NCBI RefSeq assembly: GCF_030247195.1
Contig: NC_080672.1
Coordinates: 190,023,471 to 190,087,470, forward strand
From: Topomyia yanbarensis
Lineage: Eukaryota > Arthropoda > Insecta > Diptera > Culicidae
Length of the DNA: 64,000 nucleotides
Direction: 5' to 3'
In this document: positions 11,212-21,763 of the stretch, one piece after another
Position numbering within the stretch: the first letter of the stretch is position 1
How the letters are laid out: each line of letters begins with the position of its first letter
Notes under the pieces: generated by a model
What the model saw: only the letters and a program-made list of their open reading frames with translations
Told to the model about the DNA's origin: nothing
Databases searched by the model: none
Made by a program: the position numbers and the translations under genes

Positions 11212-11701
11212 ATATATATCACTTTATATATATTTATATCGGTAATTACATAGTTTAGAGACTTTATTGATAGAGGTCCAATTTAAATGCGGATTTTTGT
11301 GATAACGGTTTATTTCAACCTAAATAAACCGAAACCGAGAGCGGAAATGTAAAATTATTAACCAAAGTATGGTAAACTGAAAAAATAAGTTGTGCTTAAT
11401 AATACTCATAACAGTGACAGTGTTTTAACAAGTGAGCTTATACTGGGAGCTAGTGTGATGCGGCTTGGCCGCATATCCGACGACAAGGATCCGAAGCACA
11501 AAGCCGCTGAGGACCCGTTGGACGAGGCATTGATTAACCCGTAGCTGGAATTGCAAGCGAATCTGTGGTCCTCTCGTTTGCCCGGTTTAATTAAACATAT
11601 GGGCTATAGGTAGTTAAAAGCCGACTGAGCGGCAGCGAAGTCGGACAGTGCACTAGAAAGCGATGTGGCGTAGCCACATTAGTCAGTGTTCGTGTATAAA
11701 G

Positions 11702-11752
11702 TGTCCGTTTTCGCTTCAGATAGTTGGTATTTGCGACTCATGCCAGCCTGTA
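11702..11752 (-). repeat. 51-bp inverted repeat, right arm
   Basis: Pairs with 11161-11211 (two mismatches). It lies just right of small GC-rich hairpins (GATGTGGC/GCCACATT near 11660-11680, and CCGACT/AGTCGG near 11621-11645) of unknown role. Confidence 0.8.
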
Positions 11753-11960
11753 GCATTGGTCTAATAACTCTCAGCGCGCTAATATCATAGATACCCTGCC
11801 GTTTATAGTGTTGCCATAATGATTTCAGGTTAGCTAAGGTCAGTTACCTAACTAGTGGGATACGGAAGCTTAAGTTTAACTATAATGTATGTATTGTTGT
11901 AGCTTGACATTACAACCAATTGTAATAAACTTTATTATTAGTTCGAATAGCAAAAATTTC

Positions 11961-12380
11961 GCATGAATTCATTAAATTTAAATTTTCTAGTGCATAAGCA
12001 CATATTAATGAATCGTTTTACATTTTATTTTCTTATGGATCGTTTTGTAAATATCTATGAACCATAATTTAACGTTCGATATATGAATCAATACATAGCA
12101 TTTCTAATGTTCATTTTTACATCTTCTATGGACCAAGAAAAATTATTTAGCAAACATTTTCATCAAATTTATGGAACTTTTTCTAATATTTTATTGCTCC
12201 ATTTTGTAATACCGTGGAACATTTTTGTCGATATTATGGAACACATCGACGTGTTTTAATGTACGTTGTTAATATTCTATAAATCAATGTCAGTTAATTT
12301 ATGGCGCAAAATGTAACATTTTATGGAACATTTCCAATATTTTTATGGGGCATTAGTTGATTTTATTTGCTCTTTTATTA
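11961..12380 (-). repeat. 420-bp inverted repeat, right arm
   Basis: Pairs with 10075-10494. It is followed to about 12560 by more of the same 'ttttatgg(a/t)(a/t)cattt' motif array. The array produces a hydrophobic open frame at 12323-12571 that is an artefact of the repeat rather than a gene. Confidence 0.75.
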
Positions 12381-12861
12381 CTATTTTAGTGCTCTTTTGC
12401 GACCATTTTATGGTTCAATTTTACATAATCTATGGATCAAATCGCCCTTTCTATGGATCATTCACACTGTTTTATTCATTATCGGTTTTGTTTTATGGAA
12501 CATGGACAACTTTTCTATGGTTCATTTTTCAATTTTTTATCATTTTTGTTGTTTTAGCGGCGCAAACTTAGGGCTGCCATTTGTAAACATGGCACACTGC
12601 AAAAGTCAATCCGCCAGTCGGCCAAGACACCGCGCATAGACCAGTGATTTAGCGTTGGTATGCGCAGGTGCAGAGTATGAAGAAACATATAACATAAAAA
12701 AGGCGCATAAGCCCTCTCGGTCTCCTCGATGCACCACTATTGAGGCGTAATGCAATACCCATCTTAAAGCAATTGATTCTTGATGATGTTTGCAATACCG
12801 TCAAACCCCTAAACCTTGGGGAGGGAATTTTCCAACAACTATTTATTAAGAAAAAAATTTA

Positions 12862-13108
12862 ATCGAGGCTTCTATACAAACCGAACCGAAAGATTCACTC
12901 TGCAAGACGCAAGCAGTTTCAAGCGCGCGTCGTTTGTCCCCATTCCCTGTCAGCATACGGCCACAGATCCTAGCCGATCTTCACTAATGCCACTCCTGCT
13001 CGAAACGATACTGAGACAGACTCCAATCCGTCATCGACATCGATTGGCCTCATGTTGCACGATAATACAGCTTGCCAACCATTTTTATGATAACCAATTA
13101 CTAGTACT
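12862..13108 (+). repeat. ~247-bp module adjoining hammerhead units
   Basis: One of four copies (also 13655-13901, 15930-16176, 16723-16969). Landmarks are 'tcgaggcttctatacaaacc', 'gcagcatacg'-type sequence, 'atcgacatcgattggcc' and the end 'caattactagtact'. It joins the hammerhead unit at '(t/c)actatgctatatttcacc'. The 14-bp 'caattactagtact' also begins the tail after plus-strand units (about 14500), suggesting a shared recombination point. Function unknown. Confidence 0.7.
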
Positions 13109-13230
13109 ATGCTATATTTCACCCTAAGCAGGAAAATTTGGATAAAATCAAAATTTCTCACTAGGGTGAAAATTTGTTGGTAAAAACCAGTCTTTGTACA
13201 GGAGGGCACAAATCCTTATTTCATACTCTG

Positions 13231-13305
13231 TTGCGTTTCAGCTTCGCCTCATCAGAAACCGACACTAACTTATTATCGGAATAGATTAGCGCCGGCTTGA
13301 CGCAA
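13231..13305 (-). ncRNA. hammerhead ribozyme, type III layout
   Basis: Minus strand, 5' to 3': TTGCG-TC (stem III 3' strand plus UH cleavage site), AAGCCGGCG pairing with TGTCGGTTT as stem I (including G-U pairs), the core CTGATGA, stem II GGC-GAA-GCT, GAAA, then CGCAA closing stem III (5 bp). All core bases are present. The outer stem II pair is G-U here (C to T), which may weaken it. Expected cleavage is after C of GUC. Open stem III makes it type III. Duplicated at 16299-16373. Confidence 0.85.
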
Positions 13306-13549
13306 ATCCCTTAAAACTAAAACACACTTTGTGTTTCAATCGAACGACTAATCAAACGTGATGTCCCGTTTGAACAGAAGTTCTGTTTATGCCGATGAGA
13401 CACAGTGAAGCCGAAACTTGTCTTGGCTTAGCAGGCCTATGCGAAAGCACTATACTATATTTCACCCTAATGAAGAAAATTTGGTAAAAACCAAAATTTC
13501 TCACTAGGGTGAAACTTTGTTGGTAAAAACCAGTCTTTGTACAGGAGTG

Positions 13550-13619
13550 CACAAATCCTTATTTCATACTCTGATGAGGCGAAGCCGAAACGCAACAGAG
13601 TATGAAATAAGGATTTGTG
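13550..13619. repeat. unit junction: 24-bp perfect inverted repeat around a half hammerhead
   Basis: Arms 13550-13573 and 13596-13619 (CACAAATCC... / ...GGATTTGTG) are perfectly complementary. They enclose the 3' half of a hammerhead (CTGATGA, stem II, GAAACGCAA; 13571-13595, plus strand) without stem I or a cleavage site. The junction joins two head-to-head units. Equivalent junctions occur around 14127-14151, 16639-16663, 17765-17789 and 20260-20284. Confidence 0.85.
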
Positions 13620-14023
13620 CCCTCCTGTACAAAGACAGGTTTTTACCAAATTTTATCGAGGCTTCTATACAAACCGAACCGAAAGATTCACTCTGCAAGA
13701 CGCAAGCAGTTTTACGCGCGCGTCGTTTGTCCCCCTTCCCTGTCAGCATACGACCACAGATCCTAGCCGATCTTCACTAATGCCACTCCTGATCGAAACG
13801 ATACTGAGACAGACTCCAATCCGTCATCGACATCGATTGGCCTCATGTTGCACGATAATACAGCTTGCCAACCATTTTTCTGATAACCAATTACTAGTAC
13901 TATGCTATATTTCACCCTAAGGAGGAAAATTTGGATAAAATCAAAATTTCTCACTAGGGTGAAAATTTGTTGGTAAAAACCAGTCTTTGTACAGGAGGGC
14001 ACAAATCCTTATTTCATACTCTG

Positions 14024-14094
14024 TTGCGTTTCAGCTTCGCCTCATCAGAAACCGACACTAACTTATTATCGGAATAGATTAGCGCCGGCTTGAC
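14024..14094 (-). ncRNA. hammerhead ribozyme, stem III truncated
   Basis: Same motif as 13231-13305, with stem I, CTGATGA, stem II and GAAA-CGCAA. The stem III 3' strand is lost: on the minus strand the sequence reads CTCCTGGTCAAGCC instead of TTGCGTCAAGCC. The breakpoint is therefore within three nucleotides of the cleavage position. It is probably inactive, because stem III cannot close. Confidence 0.75.
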
Positions 14095-14416
14095 CAGGAG
14101 GGCACAAATCCTTATTTCATACTCTGTTGCGTTTCGGCTTCGCCTCATCAGAGTATGAAATAAGGATTTGTGCCCTCCTGTACAAAGACTGGTTTTTACC
14201 AACAAATTTTCACCCTAGTGAGAAATTTTGGTTTTTACCAAATTTTCCTCCTTAGGGTGAAATATAGCATAGTGCTTTCGCATAGGCCTGCTAAGCCAAG
14301 ACAAGTTTCGGCTTCACTGTGTCTCATCGGCATAAACAGAACTTCTGCTCGAACGGGACATCACGTTTGATCAGTCGTTCGATTGAAACACAAAGTGTGT
14401 TTTAGTTTTAAGGGAT

Positions 14417-14491
14417 TTGCGTCAGGCCGGTGCTAATCTATTCCGACAATAAGTTAGTGTCGGTTTCTGATGAGGCGAAGCCGAAACGCAA
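14417..14491 (+). ncRNA. hammerhead ribozyme, plus strand
   Basis: TTGCG-TC, then stem I AGGCCGGTG with TGTCGGTTT, CTGATGA, stem II GGC-GAA-GCC (3 bp, triloop), GAAA, CGCAA. The core is complete and stem III has 5 bp. One A-to-G change in stem I converts A-U to G-U. It is followed by a tail (14497-14676) that recurs at 18137 and, inverted, before 19920. Confidence 0.88.
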
Positions 14492-14496
14492 CAGAG

Positions 14497-14677
14497 TATC
14501 AATTACTAGTACTCTAAAACTGCCCTGAATACATTCATTGATTTTCATGAAGATTAAGTAAAAGGTAACGAAAAAATATAAACATTTTCTAAAATTTAGG
14601 TATAAATATTTCTAGAACCTTTGAAATTTTACTGATTGTAAATGTATCTGTCTGAGATGCTGCTTTCTTATAAATAT
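14497..14677 (+). repeat. tail sequence following plus-strand units
   Basis: Starts 'atcaattactagtactc' and ends 'cttataaatatg'. It recurs at 18137-18204 plus 19102-19217 (split by a solo LTR) and inverted at about 19739-19915. This copy preserves the empty LTR target AAAAGGTAACG near 14570. It may be the terminal part of the element carrying the hammerhead units. Confidence 0.75.
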
Positions 14678-15028
14678 GTAGTTAAAAGCCGACTGAGCGG
14701 CAGCGAAGTCGGACAGTGCACTAGAAAGCGATGTGGCGTAGCCACATTAGTCAGTGTTCGTGTATAAAGTGTCCGTTTTCGCTTCAGATAGTTGGTATTT
14801 GCGACTCATGCCAGCCTGTAGCATTGGTCTAATAACTCTCAGCGCGCTAATATCATAGATACCCTGCCGTTTATAGTGTTGCCATAATGATTTCAGGTTA
14901 GCTAAGGTCAGTTACCTAACTAGTGGGATACGGAAGCTTAAGTTTAACTATAATGTATGTATTGTTGTAGCTTGACATTACAACCAATTGTAATAAACTT
15001 TATTATTAGTTCGAATAGCAAAAATTTC

Positions 15029-15448
15029 GCATGAATTCATTAAATTTAAATTTTCTAGTGCATAAGCACATATTAATGAATCGTTTTACATTTTATTTTC
15101 TTATGGATCGTTTTGTAAATATCTATGAACCATAATTTAACGTTCGATATATGAATCAATGCATAGCATTTCTAATGTTCATTTTTACATCTTCTATGGA
15201 CCAAGAAAAATTATTTAGCAAACATTTTCATCAAATTTATGGAACTTTTTCTAATATTTTATTGCTCTATTTTGTAATACCGTGGAACATTTTTGTCGAT
15301 ATTATGGAACACATCGACGTGTTTTAATGTACGTTGTTAATATTCTATAAATCAATGTCAGTTAATTTATGGCGCAAAATGTAACATTTTATGGAACATT
15401 TCCAATATTTTTATGGGGCATTAGTTGATTTTATTTGCTCTTTTATTA
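15029..15448 (-). repeat. third copy of the 420-bp repeat
   Basis: Direct duplicate of 11961-12380 at an offset of 3068 bp, differing at only a few positions. It was generated by the tandem duplication of 11610-14093. Confidence 0.85.
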
Positions 15449-16298
15449 CTATTTTAGTGCTCTTTTGCGACCATTTTATGGTTCAATTTTACATAATCTA
15501 TGGATCAAATCGCCCTTTCTATGGATCATTCACACTGTTTTATTCATTATCGGTTTTGTTTTATGGAACATGGACAACTTTTTTATGGTTCATTTTTCAA
15601 TTTTTTATCATTTTTGTTGTTTTAGCGGCGCAAACTTAGGGCTGCCATTTGTAAACATGGCACACTGCAAAAGTCAATCCGCCAGTCGGCCAAGACACCG
15701 CGCATAGACCAGTGGTTTAGCGTTGGTATGCGCAGGTGCAGAGTATGAAGAAACATATAACATAAAAAAGGCGCATAAGCCCTCTCGGTCTCCTCGATGC
15801 ACCACTATTGAGGCGTAATGCAATACCCATCTTAAAGCAATTGATTCTTGATGATGTTTGCAATACCGTCAAACCCCTAAACCTTGGGGAGGGAATTTTC
15901 CAACAACTATTTATTAAGAAAAAAATTTAATCGAGGCTTCTATACAAACCGAACCGAAAGATTCACTCTGCAAGACGCAAGCAGTTTCAAGCGCGCGTCG
16001 TTTGTCCCCATTCCCTGTCAGCATACGGCCACAGATCCTAACCGATCTTCACTAATGCCACTCCTGCTCGAAACGATACTGAGACAGACTCCAATCCGTC
16101 ATCGACATCGATTGGCCTCATGTTGCACGATAATACAGCTTGCCAACCATTTTTATGATAACCAATTACTAGTACTATGCTATATTTCACCCTAAGCAGG
16201 AAAATTTGGATAAAATCAAAATTTCTCACTAGGGTGAAAATTTGTTGGTAAAAACCAGTCTTTGTACAGGAGGGCACAAATCCTTATTTCATACTCTG

Positions 16299-16373
16299 TT
16301 GCGTTTCAGCTTCGCCTCATCAGAAACCGACACTAACTTATTATCGGAATAGATTAGCGCCGGCTTGACGCAA
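16299..16373 (-). ncRNA. hammerhead ribozyme (duplicate of 13231-13305)
   Basis: Copy produced by the 3068-bp offset duplication, with the same complete core and the same G-U pair in stem II. Confidence 0.85.
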
Positions 16374-17091
16374 ATCCCTTAAAACTAAAACACACTTTGT
16401 GTTTCAATCGAACGACTAATCAAACGTGATGTCCCGTTTGAACAGAAGTTCTGTTTATGCCGATGAGACACAGTGAAGCCGAAACTTGTCTTGGCTTAGC
16501 AGGCCTATGCGAAAGCACTATACTATATTTCACCCTAATGAAGAAAATTTGGTAAAAACCAAAATTTCTCACTAGGGTGAAACTTTGTTGGTAAAAACCA
16601 GTCTTTGTACAGGAGTGCACAAATCCTTATTTCATACTCTGATGAGGCGAAGCCGAAACGCAACAGAGTATGAAATAAGGATTTGTGCCCTCCTGTACAA
16701 AGACAGGTTTTTACCAAATTTTATCGAGGCTTCTATACAAACCGAACCGAAAGATTCACTCTGCAAGACGCAAGCAGTTTAACGCGTGCGTCGTTTGTCC
16801 CCCTTCCCTGTCAGCATACGACCACAGATCCTAGCCCATCTTCACTAATGCCACTCCTGATCGAAACGATACTGAGACAGACTCCAATCCGTCATCGACA
16901 TCGATTGGCCTCATGTTGCACGATAATACAGCTTGCCAACCATTTTTCTGATAACCAATTACTAGTACTATGCTATATTTCACCCTAAGGAGGAAAATTT
17001 GGATAAAATCAAAATTTCTCACTAGGGTGAAAATTTGTTGGTAAAAACCAGTCTTTGTACAGGAGGGCACAAATCCTTATTTCATACTCTG

Positions 17092-17166
17092 TTGCGTTTC
17101 AGCTTCGCCTCATCAGAAACCGACACTAACTTATTATCGGAATAGATTAACGCCGGCTTGACGCAA
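17092..17166 (-). ncRNA. hammerhead ribozyme, minus strand
   Basis: Complete core (TTGCGTC, CTGATGA, GAAA, CGCAA) with the G-U stem II closing pair. Expected cleavage is between 17160 and 17159 on the minus strand. The next hammerhead upstream in transcription (17435-17509) is in the same orientation, giving a 343-nt cleavage interval. Confidence 0.87.
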
Positions 17167-17434
17167 ATCCCTTAAAACTAAAACACACTTTGTGTTTCAA
17201 TCGAACGACTGATCAAACGTGATGTCCCGTTCGAGCAGAAGTTCTGTTTATGCCGATGAGACACAGTGAAGCCGAAACTTGTCTTGGCTTAGCAGGCCTA
17301 TGCGAAAGCACTATGCTATATTTCACCCTAAGGAGGAAAATTTGGTAAAAACCAAAATTTCTCACTAGGGTGAAAATTTGTTGGTAAAAACCAGTCTTTG
17401 TACAGGAGGGCACAAATCCTTATTTCATACTCTG

Positions 17435-17509
17435 TTGCGTTTCGGCTTCGCCTCATCAGAAACCGACACTAACTTATTATCGGAATAGATTAGCGCCGGC
17501 TTGACGCAA
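17435..17509 (-). ncRNA. hammerhead ribozyme, minus strand, canonical stem II
   Basis: All elements are intact: stem III 5 bp (TTGCG/CGCAA), UC cleavage dinucleotide, stem I AAGCCGGCG/TGTCGGTTT, CTGATGA, stem II GGC/GCC with a GAA loop, GAAA. Expected cleavage is between 17503 and 17502. With 17092-17166 it forms the only complete tandem pair in one orientation. Confidence 0.9.
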
Positions 17510-18054
17510 ATCCCTTAAAAATAAAACACTTTGTGTTTCAATCGAACGACTGATCAAACGTGATATCCCGTTCGAGCAGTAGTTCTGTTTGTGCCGATGA
17601 GACACAGTGAAGCCGAAACTTGTCTTGGCTTAGCAGGCCTATGCGAAAACACTATGCTATATTTCACCCTAAGGAGGAAAATTTGGTAAAAACCAAAATT
17701 TCTCACTAGGGTGAAAATTTGTTGGTAAAAACCAGGAGGGCACAAATCCTTATTTCATACTCTGTTGCGTTTCGGCTTCGCCTCATCAGAGTATGAAATA
17801 AGGATTTGTGCCCTCCTGTACAAAGACTGGTTTTTACCAACAAATTTTCACCCTAGAGAGAAATTTTGGTTTTTACCAATTTTTCCTTTTTAGGGTGAAA
17901 TATAGCATAGTGCTTTCGCATAGGCCTGCTAAGCCAAGACAAGTTTCGGCTTCACTGTGTCTCATCGGCATAAACAGAACTTCTGCTCGAACGGGACATC
18001 ACGTTTGATCAGTCGTTCGATTGAAACACAAAGTGTGTTTTAGTTTTAAGGGAT

Positions 18055-18129
18055 TTGCGTCAAGCCGGTGCTAATCTATTCCGACAATAAGTTAGTGTCG
18101 GTTTCTGATGAGGCGAAGCCGAAACGCAA
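18055..18129 (+). ncRNA. hammerhead ribozyme, plus strand, canonical
   Basis: Complete motif with stem I AAGCCGGTG/TGTCGGTTT and stem II GGC/GCC. Beyond the inner stem I, CTAA/TTAG can extend pairing around the loop that contains CCGACA. It mirrors 19920-19994 across the long inverted repeat. Confidence 0.9.
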
Positions 18130-18204
18130 CAGAGTATCAATTACTAGTACTCTAAAACTGCCCTGAATACATTCATTGATTTTCATGAAGATTAAGTAAA
18201 AGGT

Positions 18205-19101
18205 TGTAACTCGATTTTCCGGTCCGAGCACCCTTACTGGGTGTGATGGTATTTAAAGGGACAATTACCTTAAGTACGAGGACTCATGTGGGCTCCTCTC
18301 CCGTTGACTGCAGCTGGTGGTGTCGGTAGAGCTATGAGGTTAGGGCAGGTCTGCAACAAAATGGAGGGAGAGAAGCCGATGAATCTACATTCACTCAATA
18401 AGCACTTAGTGCGGTACATCCAATCGCTCTTCTCACTCGTGGAGAAGACGCTGATTCGGATTGCAGCCGGTATCAGACTCACCTCCTCCGACCACTCTCG
18501 TCGGTACAGGACTCGTCGTGATGGATGCTGCCTTTGACTCGTGGTTCACCGCCGACTCCTTGGAGGTTATCCACGGCTTCTGCCCACGTTCACTTCCGAG
18601 TGGCTGGCTCGACTGCTGCGGTCAACGGGCGGATTCCGGTAAACCCTCTGGTTTTATCGAACACACTTGTAGCACACGCGGAAAGCTAAACTCAATAAAA
18701 AACGGACTTAGTTTCCAGGCACATAAACCGGTGTTGACTCGCTCACAGCTCACTCATGAAGAAGCTAAAGAAATCCTTTGCAGCGGCTTCTTCCAAGCCG
18801 CTATTGTCGATCGGATCCCATTATACGTCAAATGACAGTGGTTGACACTATCGCATGGTGGGGCGAAAAGCTCGATGGAGAGCCATGAACCACTATTAGC
18901 GCTGTTGGTAGGATAGGGTTTACGAAACCGTATTTGGGACTAGCAGTGGGATGGGATAGGATTCGTGAGCGTTAGGGATCGGATCATCATCGCCTGCTGA
19001 TCGCCTCCTCATCGAGTTCATCCCAGAGTGAGTCGGTTGTCCGAACACAAGGATGAATGAAATTGGAAGTTTCATCGATTCTTCCCAGCAGAATCGCTAC
19101 A
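18205..19101 (+). mobile_element. solo LTR, 897 bp, 4-bp TSD
   Basis: Begins TGTAACTCG and ends CGCTACA, a standard TGT...ACA LTR, flanked by AGGT at 18201-18204 and 19102-19105. The paralogous tail near 14570 and the inverted one near 19845 have a single uninterrupted target, which proves insertion. The 4-bp duplication suits Ty3/gypsy or a related LTR family. Strand is arbitrary. Short open frames inside (to 124 residues) show no recognisable domain. Solo LTRs arise by recombination between the two LTRs of a full element. Confidence 0.88.
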
Positions 19102-19556
19102 AGGTAACGAAAAAATATAAACATTTTCTAAAATTTAGGTATAAATATTTCTAGAACCTTTGAAATTTTACTGATTGTAAATGTATCTGTCTGAGATGCT
19201 GCTTTCTTATAAATATGCATTCTTCTTTGGAATTATTTGTAGAATGTTATTTTAATCTAAATGAAGTTTACAGAAAACGCCTTCCGTTATTTTAAATTTC
19301 ACTTCGCATTAAAAATTTCTATGTGATTTAGCCTTCTTTGGAACAACAACAAATCAATGGCAATAATTTTAAAATTTCATTGATTCAAATACAATATATA
19401 TAATGAAATTGATTTGCCTTCTTTAAAATTTTCGTAGCATATATTTGGAATGTTATTAATTTTAAATTAAATTACGACCTTCTTTGATTTTCCCTTCTTT
19501 TTAGCATAAGCTGATTTCTGGACCTTCGATTGATTGATAATGATTTCAAACAAAAT

Positions 19557-19742
<186 letters not shown>

Positions 19743-19919
19743 AGAAAGCAGCATCTCAGACAGATACATTTACAATCAGTAAAATTTCAAAGGTTCTAGA
19801 AATATTTATACTTAAATTTTAGAAAATGTTTATATTTTTTGGTTACCTTTTACTTAATCTTCATGAAAATCAATGAATGTATTCAGGGCAGTTTTAGAGT
19901 ACTAGTAATTGATACTCTG

Positions 19920-19994
19920 TTGCGTTTCGGCTTCGCCTCATCAGAAACCGACACTAACTTATTGTCGGAATAGATTAGCACCGGCTTGACGCAA
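19920..19994 (-). ncRNA. hammerhead ribozyme, minus strand, canonical
   Basis: Inverted partner of 18055-18129, identical in all conserved positions (TTGCGTC, CTGATGA, GAAA, CGCAA). Confidence 0.9.
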
Positions 19995-20539
19995 ATCCCT
20001 TAAAACTAAAACACACTTTGTGTTTCAATCGAACGACTGATCAAACGTGATGTCCCGTTCGAGCAGAAGTTCTGTTTATGCCGATGAGACACAGTGAAGC
20101 CGAAACTTGTCTTGGCTTAGCAGGCCTATGCGAAAGCACTATGCTATATTTCACCCTAAGGAGAAAAATTTGGTAAAAACCAAAATTTCTCTCTAGGGTG
20201 AAAATTTGTTGGTAAAAACCAGTCTTTGTACAGGAGGGCACAAATCCTTATTTCATACTCTGATGAGGCGAAGCCGAAACGCAACAGAGTATGAAATAAG
20301 GATTTGTGCCCTCCTGGTTTTTACCAACAAATTTTCACCCTAGTGAGAAATTTTGGTTTTTACCAAATTTTCCTCCTTAGGGTGAAATATAGCATAGTGT
20401 TTTCGCATAGGCCTGCTAAGCCAAGACAAGTTTCGGCTTCACTGTGTCTCATCGGCACAAACAGAACTACTGCTCAAACGGGATATCACGTTTGATCAGT
20501 CGTTCGATTGAAACACAAAGTGTTTTATTTTTAAGGGAT

Positions 20540-20614
20540 TTGCGTCAAGCCGGCGCTAATCTATTCCGATAATAAGTTAGTGTCGGTTTCTGATGAGGCG
20601 AAGCCGAAACGCAA
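20540..20614 (+). ncRNA. hammerhead ribozyme, plus strand, canonical
   Basis: Inverted partner of 17435-17509; the unit shares its diagnostic 'acaaagtgttttatttttaa' variant. All core bases and the three stems are intact. About 60 bp downstream the array runs into a ~710-bp (TA)n tract. Confidence 0.9.
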
Positions 20615-20668
20615 CAGAGTATGAAATAAGGATTTGTGCCCTCCTGTACAAAGACCTCCTGTACAAAG

Positions 20669-21387
<719 letters not shown>

Positions 21388-21557
21388 GTTATATATAGTA
21401 TATATTAGTTTTCTTTATAATCATTAACATGATCAGCGAGCAAAGACAAGCTGTGAAAAGAACCAAACAAATATTTGGAAAGCAACATAGATCTAAATGC
21501 AAATATTCTCAACGTACTTCAGATTTCAATAGTATAACATATTACCGAGAAAAAGTA

Positions 21558-21763
21558 CGTTCCGGGAAATGGTATTTCGGGAAATGGTGTTTCTGGAAAT
21601 GGTACATTCCGGGAAGTGGTATTCTGGGAAATGGTACATTCCGGGAAGTAGTATTCCGGGAAATGGCACATTCCAGGAAATGATATTCCGGGAAATGGTA
21701 CATTCCGGGAAATGTTTTTCCAGGGAAATGGCATTCCGGGAAATGGTATTCCGGAAAACGACA
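21558..21763. repeat. minisatellite of TTCCGGGAA half-units
   Basis: About a dozen degenerate copies of a 15-18 bp unit of the type 'ATTCCGGGAAATGGTAC'. The palindromic core TTCCGGGAA occurs exactly seven times, with TTCCAGGAA and TTCCGGAA variants. The core fits the STAT consensus TTCNNNGAA. Frames on both strands stay open because the unit lacks stops; these are not genes. Confidence 0.85.

Larger units (their letters stand above)
11610..14093 (+). repeat. 2.48-kb tandem duplication, copy 1
   Basis: Begins TAGTTAAAAGCCGACTGAG and matches 14678-17161 at a constant offset of 3068 bp with only a handful of substitutions. The copies diverge abruptly at 14094/17162, inside a hammerhead motif. 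Near-identity implies a recent duplication or gene conversion. The unit contains the 420-bp repeat, two copies of a ~247-bp module (12862-13108, 13655-13901) and several hammerhead units. Confidence 0.92.
14678..17161 (+). repeat. 2.48-kb tandem duplication, copy 2
   Basis: Second copy of 11610-14093, offset 3068 bp. It contains modules at 15930-16176 and 16723-16969 and hammerheads at 16299-16373 and 17092-17166. The copies are separated by 14094-14677, which holds an extra plus-strand unit and a tail sequence. Confidence 0.92.

Noticed and set aside
12323..12639. Hydrophobic 82-90 residue frames resembling membrane proteins (also 15391-15707)
   Set aside because: They arise from the degenerate 'ttttatggaacattt' repeat and are duplicated with it.
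12816..17413. Recurrent ~60-100-residue frames containing FYQQIFTLVRNFGFYQIF
   Set aside because: Frames across hammerhead units in both orientations; conserved because the DNA is repeated, with no codon-level constraint evident.
18270..18835. 70-124-residue frames in the solo LTR
   Set aside because: No domain, overlapping on both strands, and wholly inside an LTR.
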